Origin: Thermodesulfobacteriota bacterium
GTDB taxonomy: Bacteria; Desulfobacterota; DSM-4660; Desulfatiglandales; Desulfatiglandaceae
DNA length: 53,490 bases
Assembly: GCA_028278625.1 (NCBI GenBank)
Contig: JANQDY010000276.1
Span: forward strand, 1 to 53,490
Direction of reading: 5' to 3'
The notes under the pieces are model-generated. The model made no database searches and was not told the DNA's origin. It was given only the letters and a program-made list of their open reading frames with translations. Each line of letters begins with the position of its first letter. Positions within the stretch are counted from its first letter, which is position 1. Below are positions 27,001 to 35,058 of the stretch, in pieces. A program made the position numbers and the translations under genes.

Positions 27001-27674
27001 TGGTCCATTTCCTCTTCCCGAATCCTGTAGAATCGCACCTGGTCTCCCATTTGAAGGTGTGTCGGTGGGTCCTTTTTAGGGTTAAAGAGCTCCAGGGGCG
27101 TGCGGCCGATGATCTGCCATCCGCCCGGACTCGGTGACGGATATATGCCGGTCTGCCTCAAGGCCAGGCCCACGGAACCCTTGGGCACGGCCGTCCGGGG
27201 GGTTTCCTTCCTGGGCGTTTCAAGGGCTTTGGGCAACTCTCCCAGGTAAGGGAATCCGGGGCTGAAGCCGATCATGAAAACGTGGTATAAGGTTTCAGTA
27301 TGCAGGCCAATGACCTCCTCTTGGGAGATGTCATGGTACCTGCAAACCCACTCCATGTCAGGCCCGTATTCGCCGCCATAGAGCACCGGAATATCTAAGA
27401 TCGCGGGATCCGGAATGGTGAGCCTGTCCAGGTCATGGAAGAGTTCATCGACTTTTTCCTTCAACTGGTTTGCCCCTGTCTTACGTGGGTCAAAAATGAG
27501 AAGAAGGGAGCAGTAGGCCGGGATCACGTCCAAAAACAGATCAGGGGCATTCTTCTCCAAAGCGAAGAAGAGCTTTCGCACCCTCTGATTGACGGCTTTA
27601 TCAATGGTGTCCCCCACTTCCACCAGTAAGGAAGCATCACCCATGGCGCGGTATCGGGGGTGTTTGTATCGCAT
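26988..27674 (-). CDS. pxpB: 5-oxoprolinase subunit B (KipI-like)
   Basis: This protein (228 aa from the chosen start) is the PxpB/KipI subunit. RYRAMGDASLLVEVGD at the N-terminus, HTETLYHVFMIGFSPGFPYLGELP in the middle and RKETPRTAVPKGSVGLA, with GGWQIIGRTP after it, are family signatures. I chose the ATG ending at 27674 because homologues begin near RYR-x-GD; the frame runs 14 codons further upstream, overlapping pxpA. Neither start has a clear ribosome binding site, so coupling to pxpA is likely. It acts with PxpA and PxpC. Confidence 0.9.
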   Translation of the reverse strand: MRYKHPRYRAMGDASLLVEVGDTIDKAVNQRVRKLFFALEKNAPDLFLDVIPAYCSLLLIFDPRKTGANQLKEKVDELFHDLDRLTIPDPAILDIPVLYGGEYGPDMEWVCRYHDISQEEVIGLHTETLYHVFMIGFSPGFPYLGELPKALETPRKETPRTAVPKGSVGLALRQTGIYPSPSPGGWQIIGRTPLELFNPKKDPPTHLQMGDQVRFYRIREEEMDHWKA

Positions 27675-27681
27675 GATGGTT

Positions 27682-28461
27682 TTACAGAAAACGGCCCATG
27701 GGGGATATTGGAACATGGGCTTCGGCCAGAGATGTCCTGATTTTCTTTATCAGGGAGAGGGCCTCCGGGTTATCGCCATGAACACAGATGGTATCTGCTT
27801 CTAAGGGAATTTCCGTGCCGTCCATGGCCGTAACAATGCCGTCCCTGGCCAGTTTGGTAATTCTTTTTGCGACGATCTTTTCATCATGAAGCACGGCACC
27901 AGGCAGTTTACGGCTTACCAATGAGCCGTCTTTGTTGTAGGCACGGTCGGCGAAGAATTCAAAGGCGATGCGAAGGGAATACCGTTTCGAAATGCTCGAA
28001 AGTTCATCCTGGTTTGGCCCGGCCAGTGCCACCAGGATGATGTTTTCGTCAATTTGCGAAACGGCATTTGCGATGGTATCGGATATTTCACTGTTTTTGA
28101 CGGCCATGTTGTAGAGAGCGCCGTGAGGTTTTATGTGTTGAAGAGGGAGGCCCTTTTGGGCGGCGAATGCCTGAAGTGCCCCCACCTGGTATGTCACGTA
28201 ATGCCGGATCTCCAAAAGGCTTACATCCATGGTTCGTCTGCCGAATCCCATAAGGTCCGGCAGGCCCGGATGGGCGCCCAATCCCACCCCGTTCTCCGCT
28301 GCCAGAGAAACGGTTTTTTCCATGATCAGGGGATCACCCCCATGGAATCCGCAGGCGATATTGGCGGAACTGATAAGGGGAATAACTTCTTCATCGCGTC
28401 CGATCTTATAGGCTCCGAAGCTTTCCCCCACATCTGAATTGAGATCGATTTGCCGATGCAT
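27682..28461 (-). CDS. pxpA: 5-oxoprolinase subunit A (LamB/YcsF family)
   Basis: This 259-aa protein is the PxpA subunit. It begins IDLNSDVGESFGAYKIG and carries SSANIACGFHGGDP, GVGLGAHPGLPDLMGFGRR and LQHIKPHGALYN, which are the family hallmarks. AGGAGG precedes the ATG by 10 bases. It is the first gene of pxpABC-nitroreductase on the minus strand and diverges from the CaiB-type gene at 28683, with a 220-base gap that carries the promoter and operator of that gene. Confidence 0.94.
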   Translation of the reverse strand: MHRQIDLNSDVGESFGAYKIGRDEEVIPLISSANIACGFHGGDPLIMEKTVSLAAENGVGLGAHPGLPDLMGFGRRTMDVSLLEIRHYVTYQVGALQAFAAQKGLPLQHIKPHGALYNMAVKNSEISDTIANAVSQIDENIILVALAGPNQDELSSISKRYSLRIAFEFFADRAYNKDGSLVSRKLPGAVLHDEKIVAKRITKLARDGIVTAMDGTEIPLEADTICVHGDNPEALSLIKKIRTSLAEAHVPISPMGRFL

Positions 28462-28608
28462 CGCCAGGGTTCCTCCTGAAAAAGAGTTCTTAGGTCAGTG
28501 TTACAAATCCCATAACCCTTCGCTTTCAATTATAACAGAAGAATGCATTCCCTGCACCAACAGAAAACCTCCTAAACCTAATTTAATGGACTACCCACAC
28601 AGAGGCGC

Positions 28609-28637
28609 TTGACATGAATGAATGTATACCGTATACA
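28609..28637 (+). promoter_or_regulatory. Promoter with a 15-base palindromic operator over the -10 box
   Basis: TTGACA at 28609-28614 and TATACA at 28632-28637 are separated by 17 bases, a near-ideal sigma-70 promoter. The palindrome TGTATACCGTATACA (28623-28637) covers the -10 box, which fits a repressor site. The same arrangement occurs at 46227-46255. GntR-type regulators bind sites of this kind (TGTA...TACA), but the regulator is not in the window. Confidence 0.75.
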
Positions 28638-28682
28638 CAAAACTGCACACGCATTTGGCCCAAGATTTTTTAGGAGGATTCT

Positions 28683-29870
28683 ATGGAGCTTTTTAAAGAT
28701 CTGACCGTTCTCTCTCTGGAGCAGGCAACGGTCCTCCCCTATTTGACCTACCGGCTGGCCCAGGACGGTATGGAGGTCATCAGGCTTGAGCACCCCGTGT
28801 ATGGGGATCCCAACAGAATGATTGGCGACAACATTATGGGCGAGGAAAGGATGAACGCCTACTTTCTGTGCATCAACGCCGGAAAAAAAGCATTGACGTT
28901 GAACCTGGCGGAAGAAGAAGGGCGCAACATCCTTTATGGATTGATCAAAGAGTTAAAGGCGGACATCTTTGCAACCAACCAGCTTCCCCGCAATTATGAA
29001 AAACTCGGCATTGACTATGATTCCCTAAAAGCCGTGAAAGAAGATATCATCTGGCTCGGTGTCACCGGTTTTGGTCCGGACAGCAATGAAGGGGCCTATG
29101 ACCCCGTTCTCCAGGCCAGGTCCGGACTGATGGAGATGACCGGAGAAGCGGGCGGAACGCCTCAGGCAATGGGGATTCCCCTCCCCGATATGGGGACCAG
29201 TGAACATGCCTACGGTTGCCTCATGAGGGCCTTATACAGAAGGGCCGTGACGGGCCGGGGATCACGCATCGATCTTTCCATGTTTGAATCGTCCCTTTCC
29301 TGGCTCACGGTGCCGATCACCTTTACCGGCAGTTTCGGCAAAAAATCGACGCGGCGAGGGAATACCCATGAATTTTTCTGTCCGGTTTCCGTCTTTGAGA
29401 CCAGCGACGGTTACATCTATCTGGCCGTGGGAAACGACCGGCAATGGAAAGCGATGGTGGAACAGGATATTTTCAGGGAATTGGACAAACCGGAATATGA
29501 GAAGAACCAGGGCCGTATCGGTGACGTTGAAAACCTTAACCGTGCCCTGAATGCCATAACCAGGCGCCACGGTTCAGAGGAACTGATAGCCCTGTTCCGC
29601 TCCATTACCCTCCCGGTCAGTAAGATCAACACCATGGAAGAGGTGCTTGCGGATCCCTTGGTGAGACGAAGCCTGCTCCATTCCGAAGATCCCGCGTCCG
29701 GGCACAGAATAACCCTGGCGCCGCCCCCGAGACAGACAGCCTATCTCAAGGAAAATGATGGAAGGCTCTCCTTTCCACCGAGATTCGGCGAACACAACGG
29801 GCAATTCTACGGCAGGATCGGGTATTCTGAAGCGGACCTTGAACGGTTGAAACGGGAAAAAATCATTTGA
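28683..29870 (+). CDS. CaiB/BaiF family CoA-transferase (class III)
   Basis: This 395-aa enzyme is a class III CoA-transferase. The LSLEQATVLPYLTYRLAQDG start, the RLEHPVYGDPNR segment and GAYDPVLQARSGLMEMTGE, which holds the catalytic Asp in the YDPVLQA motif, mark the family. It moves CoA between carboxylic acids; the substrate is unknown. TAGGAGGATT precedes the ATG. It is a single-gene unit driven by the promoter at 28609 and shares an operator with the molybdenum enzyme operon at 46306, so it may activate a substrate or recycle CoA for that pathway. Confidence 0.9.
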   Translation: MELFKDLTVLSLEQATVLPYLTYRLAQDGMEVIRLEHPVYGDPNRMIGDNIMGEERMNAYFLCINAGKKALTLNLAEEEGRNILYGLIKELKADIFATNQLPRNYEKLGIDYDSLKAVKEDIIWLGVTGFGPDSNEGAYDPVLQARSGLMEMTGEAGGTPQAMGIPLPDMGTSEHAYGCLMRALYRRAVTGRGSRIDLSMFESSLSWLTVPITFTGSFGKKSTRRGNTHEFFCPVSVFETSDGYIYLAVGNDRQWKAMVEQDIFRELDKPEYEKNQGRIGDVENLNRALNAITRRHGSEELIALFRSITLPVSKINTMEEVLADPLVRRSLLHSEDPASGHRITLAPPPRQTAYLKENDGRLSFPPRFGEHNGQFYGRIGYSEADLERLKREKII

Positions 29871-29915
29871 GGCGGGCACACAAAAGACGCTCCAATCAGG
29901 TCTCCGTGCAAATAG

Positions 29916-30326
29916 TTTTCCCATAGTTTTGTCCTCGATAGTTATGCTTTAATCGGGTATCTCGAAAATGAGACCTTTTCCGACCGGATCCAGCATATTC
30001 TCACCGAGGCGCAAAATGGGGCTTTTCATCTGTATTTTCACGCAATCCATGCGGGCGAGGTCTATTATATCACGTTGAGAGAACAGGGCCGGGTCTTGGC
30101 GGATCTGGCTTACTCAAGGATTAAAGCCTTGCCGAAAAAAGTGATCGATCGCATCGACGAAGAGCTTCTTTTGGCCGCTGCCGGTCTCAAAGCAAGGTAT
30201 CCGATTTCGTATGCGGTTTCATTTGCCGGGGCATTGGCCATAATCCATAATTGTCCCCTTTTGACGGGAGACCCTTAATTCAGCCCGCTTGAGAAAGAAG
30301 GTATCATCGGGGTCGAATGGCTTTGA
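29916..30326 (+). pseudogene. Decayed PIN-domain (VapC-like) toxin gene
   Basis: Read in frame from 29916, this stretch gives SFVLDSYALIGYLENE, FHAIHAGEVYYI and, near the end, AIIHNCPLLTGDP, a full PIN-domain pattern with its acidic residues (LDSYALIGYLE, the Glu of AGEVYY, the LLTGDP Asp). It has no start codon: an in-frame TAG lies at 29913-29915. A TAA at 30276-30278 interrupts the end, where the sequence otherwise continues as FSPLEKEGIIGVEWL to a TGA at 30324-30326. A Glu codon (GAA to TAA) would restore it. No antitoxin gene precedes it. A second, related fragment lies at 35929-36031. Confidence 0.8.
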
Positions 30327-30468
30327 TGGCGAGTGGAGGCTAGGGCTAGGCCATCCTCTGCGCCCTTTATGCCTACCCCGTCAAAATCACTTGCCCCACA
30401 TTCTGGTGTCCTTCACTCAAAGTGCAAACAGCCTGCGCATGGGGATGGGCCTGGGTTTCAGTGCAGAT

Positions 30469-30621
30469 TCTCTCAAGGAGACAAACGGCGAATTCGAAAA
30501 GACCTTCATAGAAGAAAAGATCAAAGAGTGCAACGGCAACATTTCCCGGGCCGCTGAAGCCATCGGTATCGAGCCCAGCAACTTCCACAAAAAGATAATG
30601 TCCTATCGCCTGGGACGGAAA
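30469..30621 (+). pseudogene. Fis-type HTH tail of an NtrC-family regulator (remnant)
   Basis: The frame encodes SLKETNGEFEKTFIEEKIKE followed by NISRAAEAIGIEPSNFHKKI, which is the C-terminal DNA-binding helix-turn-helix of NtrC-like sigma-54 activators. Nothing of the AAA+ or receiver domain is recognisable upstream, so only the last 50 residues survive. The open frame around it runs 30289-30768 but overlaps the minus-strand gene at 30641 and does not continue as an NtrC protein. It is probably dead. Confidence 0.65.
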
Positions 30622-30640
30622 CCGAACTCCCCGCCACCCT

Positions 30641-31351
30641 TTATCTTTTTCCTACGACATTCAGAAACTTGTCTGCGATTGCCGATACCGCTATCCGATC
30701 AACTTCATCTTGGGAAGGCATGCTGCTTCCCGTCTTTAAAGCGATTTCTCCTTCCTGGGTCCATATGATACCATTCTGTTCCAGGGAGTACACATCAGCT
30801 TGGAACTTCGTAATTGCTTCCGGCTTCTTTAATGACCAGTAGCTCGCGTCATAGCTATGGCCATCTTCGCTATACAGGAAGATGCCGTCTGCACCTAAAG
30901 ATTTGCAGAGATTGAAAGCAAATGATCGTTTTTCTTCTGATGTCATTTCTTTAATGTTGGGAACTCTATCCCCATCCGCTAATGCTTTTCTTACACTATA
31001 GGGCGTTATAATAGTAAATTCACCGCTTTTTGACAGGATTTCTGCCAGCCTTATGTCATTCCGGCCTCCAGGATAAATGGCGAGAGTTTTAAGAGAAGAG
31101 AGCGCCCTCTTATTCTTGGCCAATAAATTTGTATTTTTAAAGCGAACTTCTGCCTCACCTCCGGTAGTCATTTGAATACTCTTGTAGGCTACAAAACCGC
31201 TCATGGCGGAACTGGCCACGGCGTAAATAGGATAGACAACGGCGGGGAGGGCACCTATACAACCTTGAACGCCCAGGAAAAAGCAAATCGCAATAAACAG
31301 CAAAACCCACTTACCCATGTTTATCTTCAAAAATGTCAAAAGAGTTTTCAT
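30641..31351 (-). CDS. Probable exported or membrane-anchored protein of unknown function
   Basis: I do not recognise this 236-aa protein. It starts with a hydrophobic segment at about 12-30 ending in GVQGC, which resembles but does not fully match a lipobox, then a second hydrophobic stretch (ALPAVVYPIYAVASSAM). The rest, about 60-236, is soluble and includes RALSSLKTLAIYPGG and KSLGADGIFLYSEDGHSYD; the pattern of a short strand-helix protein that reports LGADGIF is seen in lipoproteins related to CsgG-like folds. The ATG at 31351 has an excellent AAGGAGG upstream, so I prefer it to the open frame start 15 codons earlier. It lies 41 bases after the AAR-like gene. Confidence 0.7.
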   Translation of the reverse strand: MKTLLTFLKINMGKWVLLFIAICFFLGVQGCIGALPAVVYPIYAVASSAMSGFVAYKSIQMTTGGEAEVRFKNTNLLAKNKRALSSLKTLAIYPGGRNDIRLAEILSKSGEFTIITPYSVRKALADGDRVPNIKEMTSEEKRSFAFNLCKSLGADGIFLYSEDGHSYDASYWSLKKPEAITKFQADVYSLEQNGIIWTQEGEIALKTGSSMPSQDEVDRIAVSAIADKFLNVVGKR

Positions 31352-31392
31352 AACGACCTCCTTATGGATTTCATCTGGATCTAACATTGGCG

Positions 31393-32424
31393 TCACCTAT
31401 TGTCACAAAGTGTCTTTGGCCGGCCAAAACAGGAGAATGGGGCATGGGAAAATCCGTATTCTTCCGCCCAGGTTTCCGTTTTCTTGACATGCCCCAGATC
31501 AATGGCACCCACGTGATGTTCCGTGTTGCCAGCCAGGGCTTGCATGATTGTTTCCGCCAGGCAGGCAAATGTGCTTCCTTTTGGAGGCCCCATTCTAAAT
31601 CCCAATTTGATGCCGTTGATGCTCGCGTATGCGCCGTCAACCCTTGTCAGGTCCGGCCGGGCTTTCAGCAACGCCGGAGAGGCGTTCATGGGCTGAGCGA
31701 TATCATAAATGATGGCGCCATGTTTTACGTGCTCAGGGCCGATCAGACTTCCCGTATGATTCGTGGCGGTAACGATGAAATTCGCCTGACGAATGCTCAT
31801 CAAATCGGTGGATATGCCGATTTGCGCACCGTCTCCGACCCTTTCCTTCAGTTTTTCCAGCTTTTTGACATTGGTTCCCACGAGAATCAGGCAACGCATT
31901 TTCCGTGCCAGGATTCTGCAGAGGGCCTCGCCGATCAAACCGTAAGCGCCCACCACTGCGATTGTGTCACGTTTCAGGTTGAACTGTCTTAAATCCATAA
32001 GACGTTCGATGCCTTCCACCGAAATTGCGACCGTGTAGTGGTCCCCGTGGGTTACGCTGGTTCTGACCTTTTCATGCTCTGCGATCCATTTTCCCGCACC
32101 GGTGCGAGGCGGTATAAGGGCCCCGAGTCCGATGACGTCCACCCCCAATTCATCCTGAGCGAAAAGGGCGCAATCCAGTATCCGCTTCCGGACCGTTTTC
32201 AGAGGGAGCGTCATCATTTGTTCCCCTGTCAGGATTACGCCCAACAAGTACCCTGTTACCTCACCAAAGACATCGAACCGTGAACAGATGGTAAAGCCCA
32301 TCCGTCCCGATAATCTTTTTATGGATCCCTCAACCCACTTGTCCGGTATAAACTGGGCGAAAGGGAATCTTCTGGTAATGTCCGCGGTCTCCCTTGCATG
32401 AATTAGAAAAGCAAGCTTTTTCAT
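31393..32424 (-). CDS. Long-chain acyl-ACP/acyl-CoA reductase (AAR)-like protein
   Basis: This 343-aa protein resembles the cyanobacterial acyl-ACP reductase that makes fatty aldehydes. It has an N-terminal domain (FPFAQFIPDKWVEGSI; DELGVDVIGLGALIP), an NAD(P)H Rossmann motif AVVGAYGLIGEALCR at 156-170, and a C-terminal segment STFACLAETIMQALAG in which Cys288 lines up with the catalytic Cys of AAR (the FACFAEAML motif), followed by HVGAIDLGHVKK and EYGFSHAPF. The start is the ATG at 32424 with GGAGGTAAAGAG; the frame extends 86 codons further without family similarity. No aldehyde-deformylating oxygenase gene is present. Generic saccharopine-dehydrogenase-like labels would be the usual automatic call. 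Confidence 0.75.
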   Translation of the reverse strand: MKKLAFLIHARETADITRRFPFAQFIPDKWVEGSIKRLSGRMGFTICSRFDVFGEVTGYLLGVILTGEQMMTLPLKTVRKRILDCALFAQDELGVDVIGLGALIPPRTGAGKWIAEHEKVRTSVTHGDHYTVAISVEGIERLMDLRQFNLKRDTIAVVGAYGLIGEALCRILARKMRCLILVGTNVKKLEKLKERVGDGAQIGISTDLMSIRQANFIVTATNHTGSLIGPEHVKHGAIIYDIAQPMNASPALLKARPDLTRVDGAYASINGIKLGFRMGPPKGSTFACLAETIMQALAGNTEHHVGAIDLGHVKKTETWAEEYGFSHAPFSCFGRPKTLCDNR

Positions 32425-32519
32425 CTCTTTACCTCCCCATTTTGTGTTTTCGGCCGGAGAAAAGTGGCAATACCGGTGTATTCTTTCGATCCGTTCTGTC
32501 CGGCTTGTGACAAAAGAGA

Positions 32520-32693
32520 TCACTCTAGCCAGGGGCCTCTTTCTTTGAATTTGTTGAAAGACCAAAGTACCGGCATCGCAACTCCGCGGCCGATTGCCAA
32601 CCCGATGACAACCATTACAAATATGAGGGGCATCGAAATCGATAGGATGGTATGTTTTGCCATGGTTTGAAATTTTTGCCATTTGCCGTCCAT
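32520..32693 (-). CDS. 57-aa single-pass membrane peptide
   Basis: This short gene has a strong ribosome binding site (GGGAGGTAAGGAC directly before the ATG at 32693). The peptide has a polar N-terminus, one hydrophobic segment at about 17-42 (LSISMPLIFVMVVIGLAIG) and a charged C-terminus ending in ERGPWLE. I do not recognise it. It lies 95 bases upstream of the AAR-like gene on the same strand, so it may be its membrane partner or leader. The open frame begins five codons earlier. Confidence 0.55.
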   Translation of the reverse strand: MDGKWQKFQTMAKHTILSISMPLIFVMVVIGLAIGRGVAMPVLWSFNKFKERGPWLE

Positions 32694-33078
32694 GTCCTTA
32701 CCTCCCACGCTGTTGTTTATTTTGTCAGATCTGAAGATCTCTCAAATGGGACATCTCAATGATTTCCAAGTGCACTTAATGGGAATAGACGCCAGAAAAC
32801 GAAAACCCTTCAAAAAAGATGGCATTTTTTTGCAAGAGAACGTTCATGAAAGGACTTTTATGAAGGGGGAGGGCATCGGGAGTACCGCTCGACGGGCAAG
32901 GAGATATTTCTCAAAGATGAAATCAGGTCGGATTCATTCTTTTATTCGAATTTATGGAAAGGGCCCCAAAAGGAGGCTTTATAACTATTGCGGGCAACGG
33001 CGAAAGACGGTGGGTATTGGCCGTCAGGTCTGTGGGGGCAGAGAATCCACTGGGGTTGTTCTCCGATTTTATTCCCTT
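32694..33078. other. Gap without a supported gene
   Basis: This 385-base stretch lies between the 57-aa membrane peptide and the sigma-factor operon, both on the minus strand. It should hold the promoter of the peptide/AAR unit. A plus-strand open frame crosses it (32683-33348) but overlaps the exported protein at 33079 and has a basic composition typical of a chance frame. I see no RNA gene, repeat or clear terminator. Confidence 0.5.
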
Positions 33079-33543
33079 CTATTTGAGGAAAACGGCCCCG
33101 ATACGCAAAAGAAGAACACCGTCCTGATGTGGCGGACCTCCGATCAGGACGCTTCCTTCATTCACCAGCAGAAGAGTGGTGCGAAAGCTTTCCTGGCCCT
33201 TTTCAAGTATCCTCACCGTAAGTCTTGCCTGGGTGTCTTCAAATCCCGAAAAGGTGAGTTGAAGGTCCCGGTCGGAGGGCAGCACAACATCCTCTATTGC
33301 CTTTGGCTTGAGGCGGATTTCGGTTTTCTTGATGAGAGAGAAGCCTGAAAAGTTGAGGACCGGGGCAAGTTCTTTGACGAGTTCTTTCAGTTGGGAATCA
33401 ACTTCCGTGGATTTCCGGCTTGCTTTGATGACTTCAACATTTACCCGGATACCCTCAAATCCATTGGCAAACGGTGGTGACAGAAGAAAAATGCCGAGGC
33501 ACCAGAGGATGACGGCAATTGGCCTGCCTGAATTGGAATTCAT
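33079..33543 (-). CDS. Exported protein of unknown function in a sigma/anti-sigma operon
   Basis: This 154-aa protein has a signal peptide (hydrophobic VILWCLGIFLLSPPFANG, cleavage likely after residue 28). The mature part has the look of a small beta domain: VNVEVIKASRKSTEVDSQLKELV, then RDLQLTFSGFEDTQARLTVRI and TTLLLVNEGSVLIGGPP. I recognise no family. Its start overlaps the anti-sigma gene by 4 bases, so it is the third member of that operon and probably acts in the same envelope response. Confidence 0.75.
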   Translation of the reverse strand: MNSNSGRPIAVILWCLGIFLLSPPFANGFEGIRVNVEVIKASRKSTEVDSQLKELVKELAPVLNFSGFSLIKKTEIRLKPKAIEDVVLPSDRDLQLTFSGFEDTQARLTVRILEKGQESFRTTLLLVNEGSVLIGGPPHQDGVLLLRIGAVFLK

Positions 33544-34031
33544 GAGTTGACCTCTTTTTCTTTTTTGGGGAGAATCCAGATGAGCGGCCGGCCGCTTTTG
33601 GCGGTCTGCAAAACCATGACGTTCCCTGTGCGACTGTATACCGATTCCACCCGGCTGAATGCGGTTGGCGCCGGATGTTTAGGCGCGGTCGGCACAAAGA
33701 GCAGAAATGCGACAGCGGCGGTTACGAAGGTTGTCGGCACCCACACAAACGGCATTTCAAACAACCGTCTGATTCTCTGCCATCGGGATGGACCGATATT
33801 GGCACCTTCCACGATATTTTCCCACACGCCGGTTAAGTCCATCCCGGATTCAGCCGATGGCGAACGGGCTTTATTCAAAACGGCATCGATTTCCGCAAGT
33901 TGGTGGGCCAGGTCCCGGCATGTCCCACAGCTTTCCAGATGCGCTTCAACCTCTTTCCGCCCCCTTTCAGACAGTTCCCCGTCCAGATAAGCGCTCAATT
34001 GGGGGCCGTGATTATCAAATGTCTTTGCCAT
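33540..34031 (-). CDS. Zinc-finger anti-sigma factor
   Basis: This 163-aa protein has the putative zinc-finger of ZAS-type anti-sigma factors near the N-terminus (LSAYLDGELS, then HLESCGTCRDL with His-x3-Cys-x2-Cys), a linker, one membrane helix at about 98-117 (VPTTFVTAAVAFLLFVP) and an extracytoplasmic tail of about 45 residues. It should hold the adjacent ECF sigma factor at the membrane. The gene overlaps the sigma gene by 17 bases and the downstream exported-protein gene by 4. Confidence 0.85.
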   Translation of the reverse strand: MAKTFDNHGPQLSAYLDGELSERGRKEVEAHLESCGTCRDLAHQLAEIDAVLNKARSPSAESGMDLTGVWENIVEGANIGPSRWQRIRRLFEMPFVWVPTTFVTAAVAFLLFVPTAPKHPAPTAFSRVESVYSRTGNVMVLQTAKSGRPLIWILPKKEKEVNS

Positions 34032-34626
34032 CAGGTTTTCCTTGTATATAGGGTTTAAGAAAATCCCTCAAATACATTTTTGCGTAGTATATCCGGCTGC
34101 CCACCGTTTCCTGGGTCGTCATTGTGATTGACGCTATCTCCTCATAGGAAAACCCCTCCTGCCGGAGCAAAATTGCGGTTTTGTGGTCGCTTGAAAGCTT
34201 GTTCATGGCGGCTTCTACAGCCTCTTTGAGTTCCTTTTGGAGCACCTGACGTCGTGGATTGGATGCAGGGCCCCTGTCGGGCAGTTCCATGCCGCCCTGG
34301 ACTTCGGGGGCATTCAAGGAAACATGCTCATTCACATGTTTGCGCTCGATTTCTCTCTGGTAGTCTTTGCACCGGTTGACCGCAATCCGTGATATCCAGG
34401 TCTTGAAAGATGATTTTCCCCTGAATTTTCGAAGCCCCTTAAAGGCCTTTATAAAAATATCCTGTGTCAGATCCCGGGCCGCCTCCCTGTTTTCCACCAT
34501 GCGCCACACCAAGGCTGCCACATAATCCTTATGGCGCTCATAGAGCAGCCGGTAATGCTCCCGATTTCCCGCAACACATGAAGCAATCAGATTTTCATCG
34601 GAAAGGGAGGACAAGTGATTCCTCAC
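34015..34626 (-). CDS. ECF RNA polymerase sigma factor (RpoE-like)
   Basis: This 203-aa protein has sigma region 2 (DENLIASCVAGNREHYRLLYERH; REAARDLTQDIFIKAFKGL; FKTWISRIAVNRCKDYQ) and region 4 (LSSDHKTAILLRQEGFSYEEIASI), without regions 1.1 or 3, as in extracytoplasmic-function sigma factors. It is the first gene of an operon with its membrane anti-sigma factor and a secreted protein. The gene probably regulates itself. Target genes cannot be named. Confidence 0.92.
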   Translation of the reverse strand: MRNHLSSLSDENLIASCVAGNREHYRLLYERHKDYVAALVWRMVENREAARDLTQDIFIKAFKGLRKFRGKSSFKTWISRIAVNRCKDYQREIERKHVNEHVSLNAPEVQGGMELPDRGPASNPRRQVLQKELKEAVEAAMNKLSSDHKTAILLRQEGFSYEEIASITMTTQETVGSRIYYAKMYLRDFLKPYIQGKPDGKDI

Positions 34627-34809
34627 GTTTGAATATTAGACGTTACCAGAGGAAAATTATTCAGATTAGGTCTCCAAATCTCAAGAATCGAGCCGCAGTC
34701 GCTCATCTCAAAATGGAGAAAAAACAATCCCATATCACCTTGAAGCCAGGAAAAGGAGATCTGTGCCCGGTGCGTGTGAATCCAAATCATACTGCTTCAG
34801 AAACAAATC

Positions 34810-35052
34810 TTACAAACCTACAGCTTTTTCACTAAAATCATAGACGGGAACGTGAATGATTTTTGCAGGCTTAACCGATTGTTTGGCGAACTCCAACAAA
34901 GCCTCCGTTACTTCCGGTGTATAGAGCCTTTCCCCGCATTTTGGGCAGACCTCGGCAGGGACATGCTCAACGAAGATGTAGGTATCATTCTCTTCATAGC
35001 TGAATGTCACGGTAGTTCTTTTCAGTTTCCCTCCACAAAAGGAACATTTCAT
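34810..35052 (-). CDS. YgiT-type zinc-finger protein, likely antitoxin
   Basis: This 80-aa protein has two CxxC pairs in the N-terminal half (CSFCGG at 3-8 and CPKCGERLY at 37-45), the YgiT/MqsA N-terminal zinc-finger layout, and a C-terminal helix (TEALLEFAKQSVKPAKI) instead of a full HTH domain. It follows the DUF4258 gene by 6 bases on the same strand. Toxin-first order is also found for mqsRA. I infer an antitoxin role. Confidence 0.8.
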   Translation of the reverse strand: MKCSFCGGKLKRTTVTFSYEENDTYIFVEHVPAEVCPKCGERLYTPEVTEALLEFAKQSVKPAKIIHVPVYDFSEKAVGL

Positions 35053-35058
35053 GTTCGG

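Noticed and set aside
30289..30768. 159-aa plus-strand frame containing the Fis-type HTH
   Set aside because: The front and back parts match nothing and it overlaps the minus-strand gene at 30641; only the HTH segment is supported.
32683..33348. 221-aa plus-strand open frame
   Set aside because: It overlaps the exported-protein gene at 33079 on the other strand, has no family match and a chance-like basic composition.
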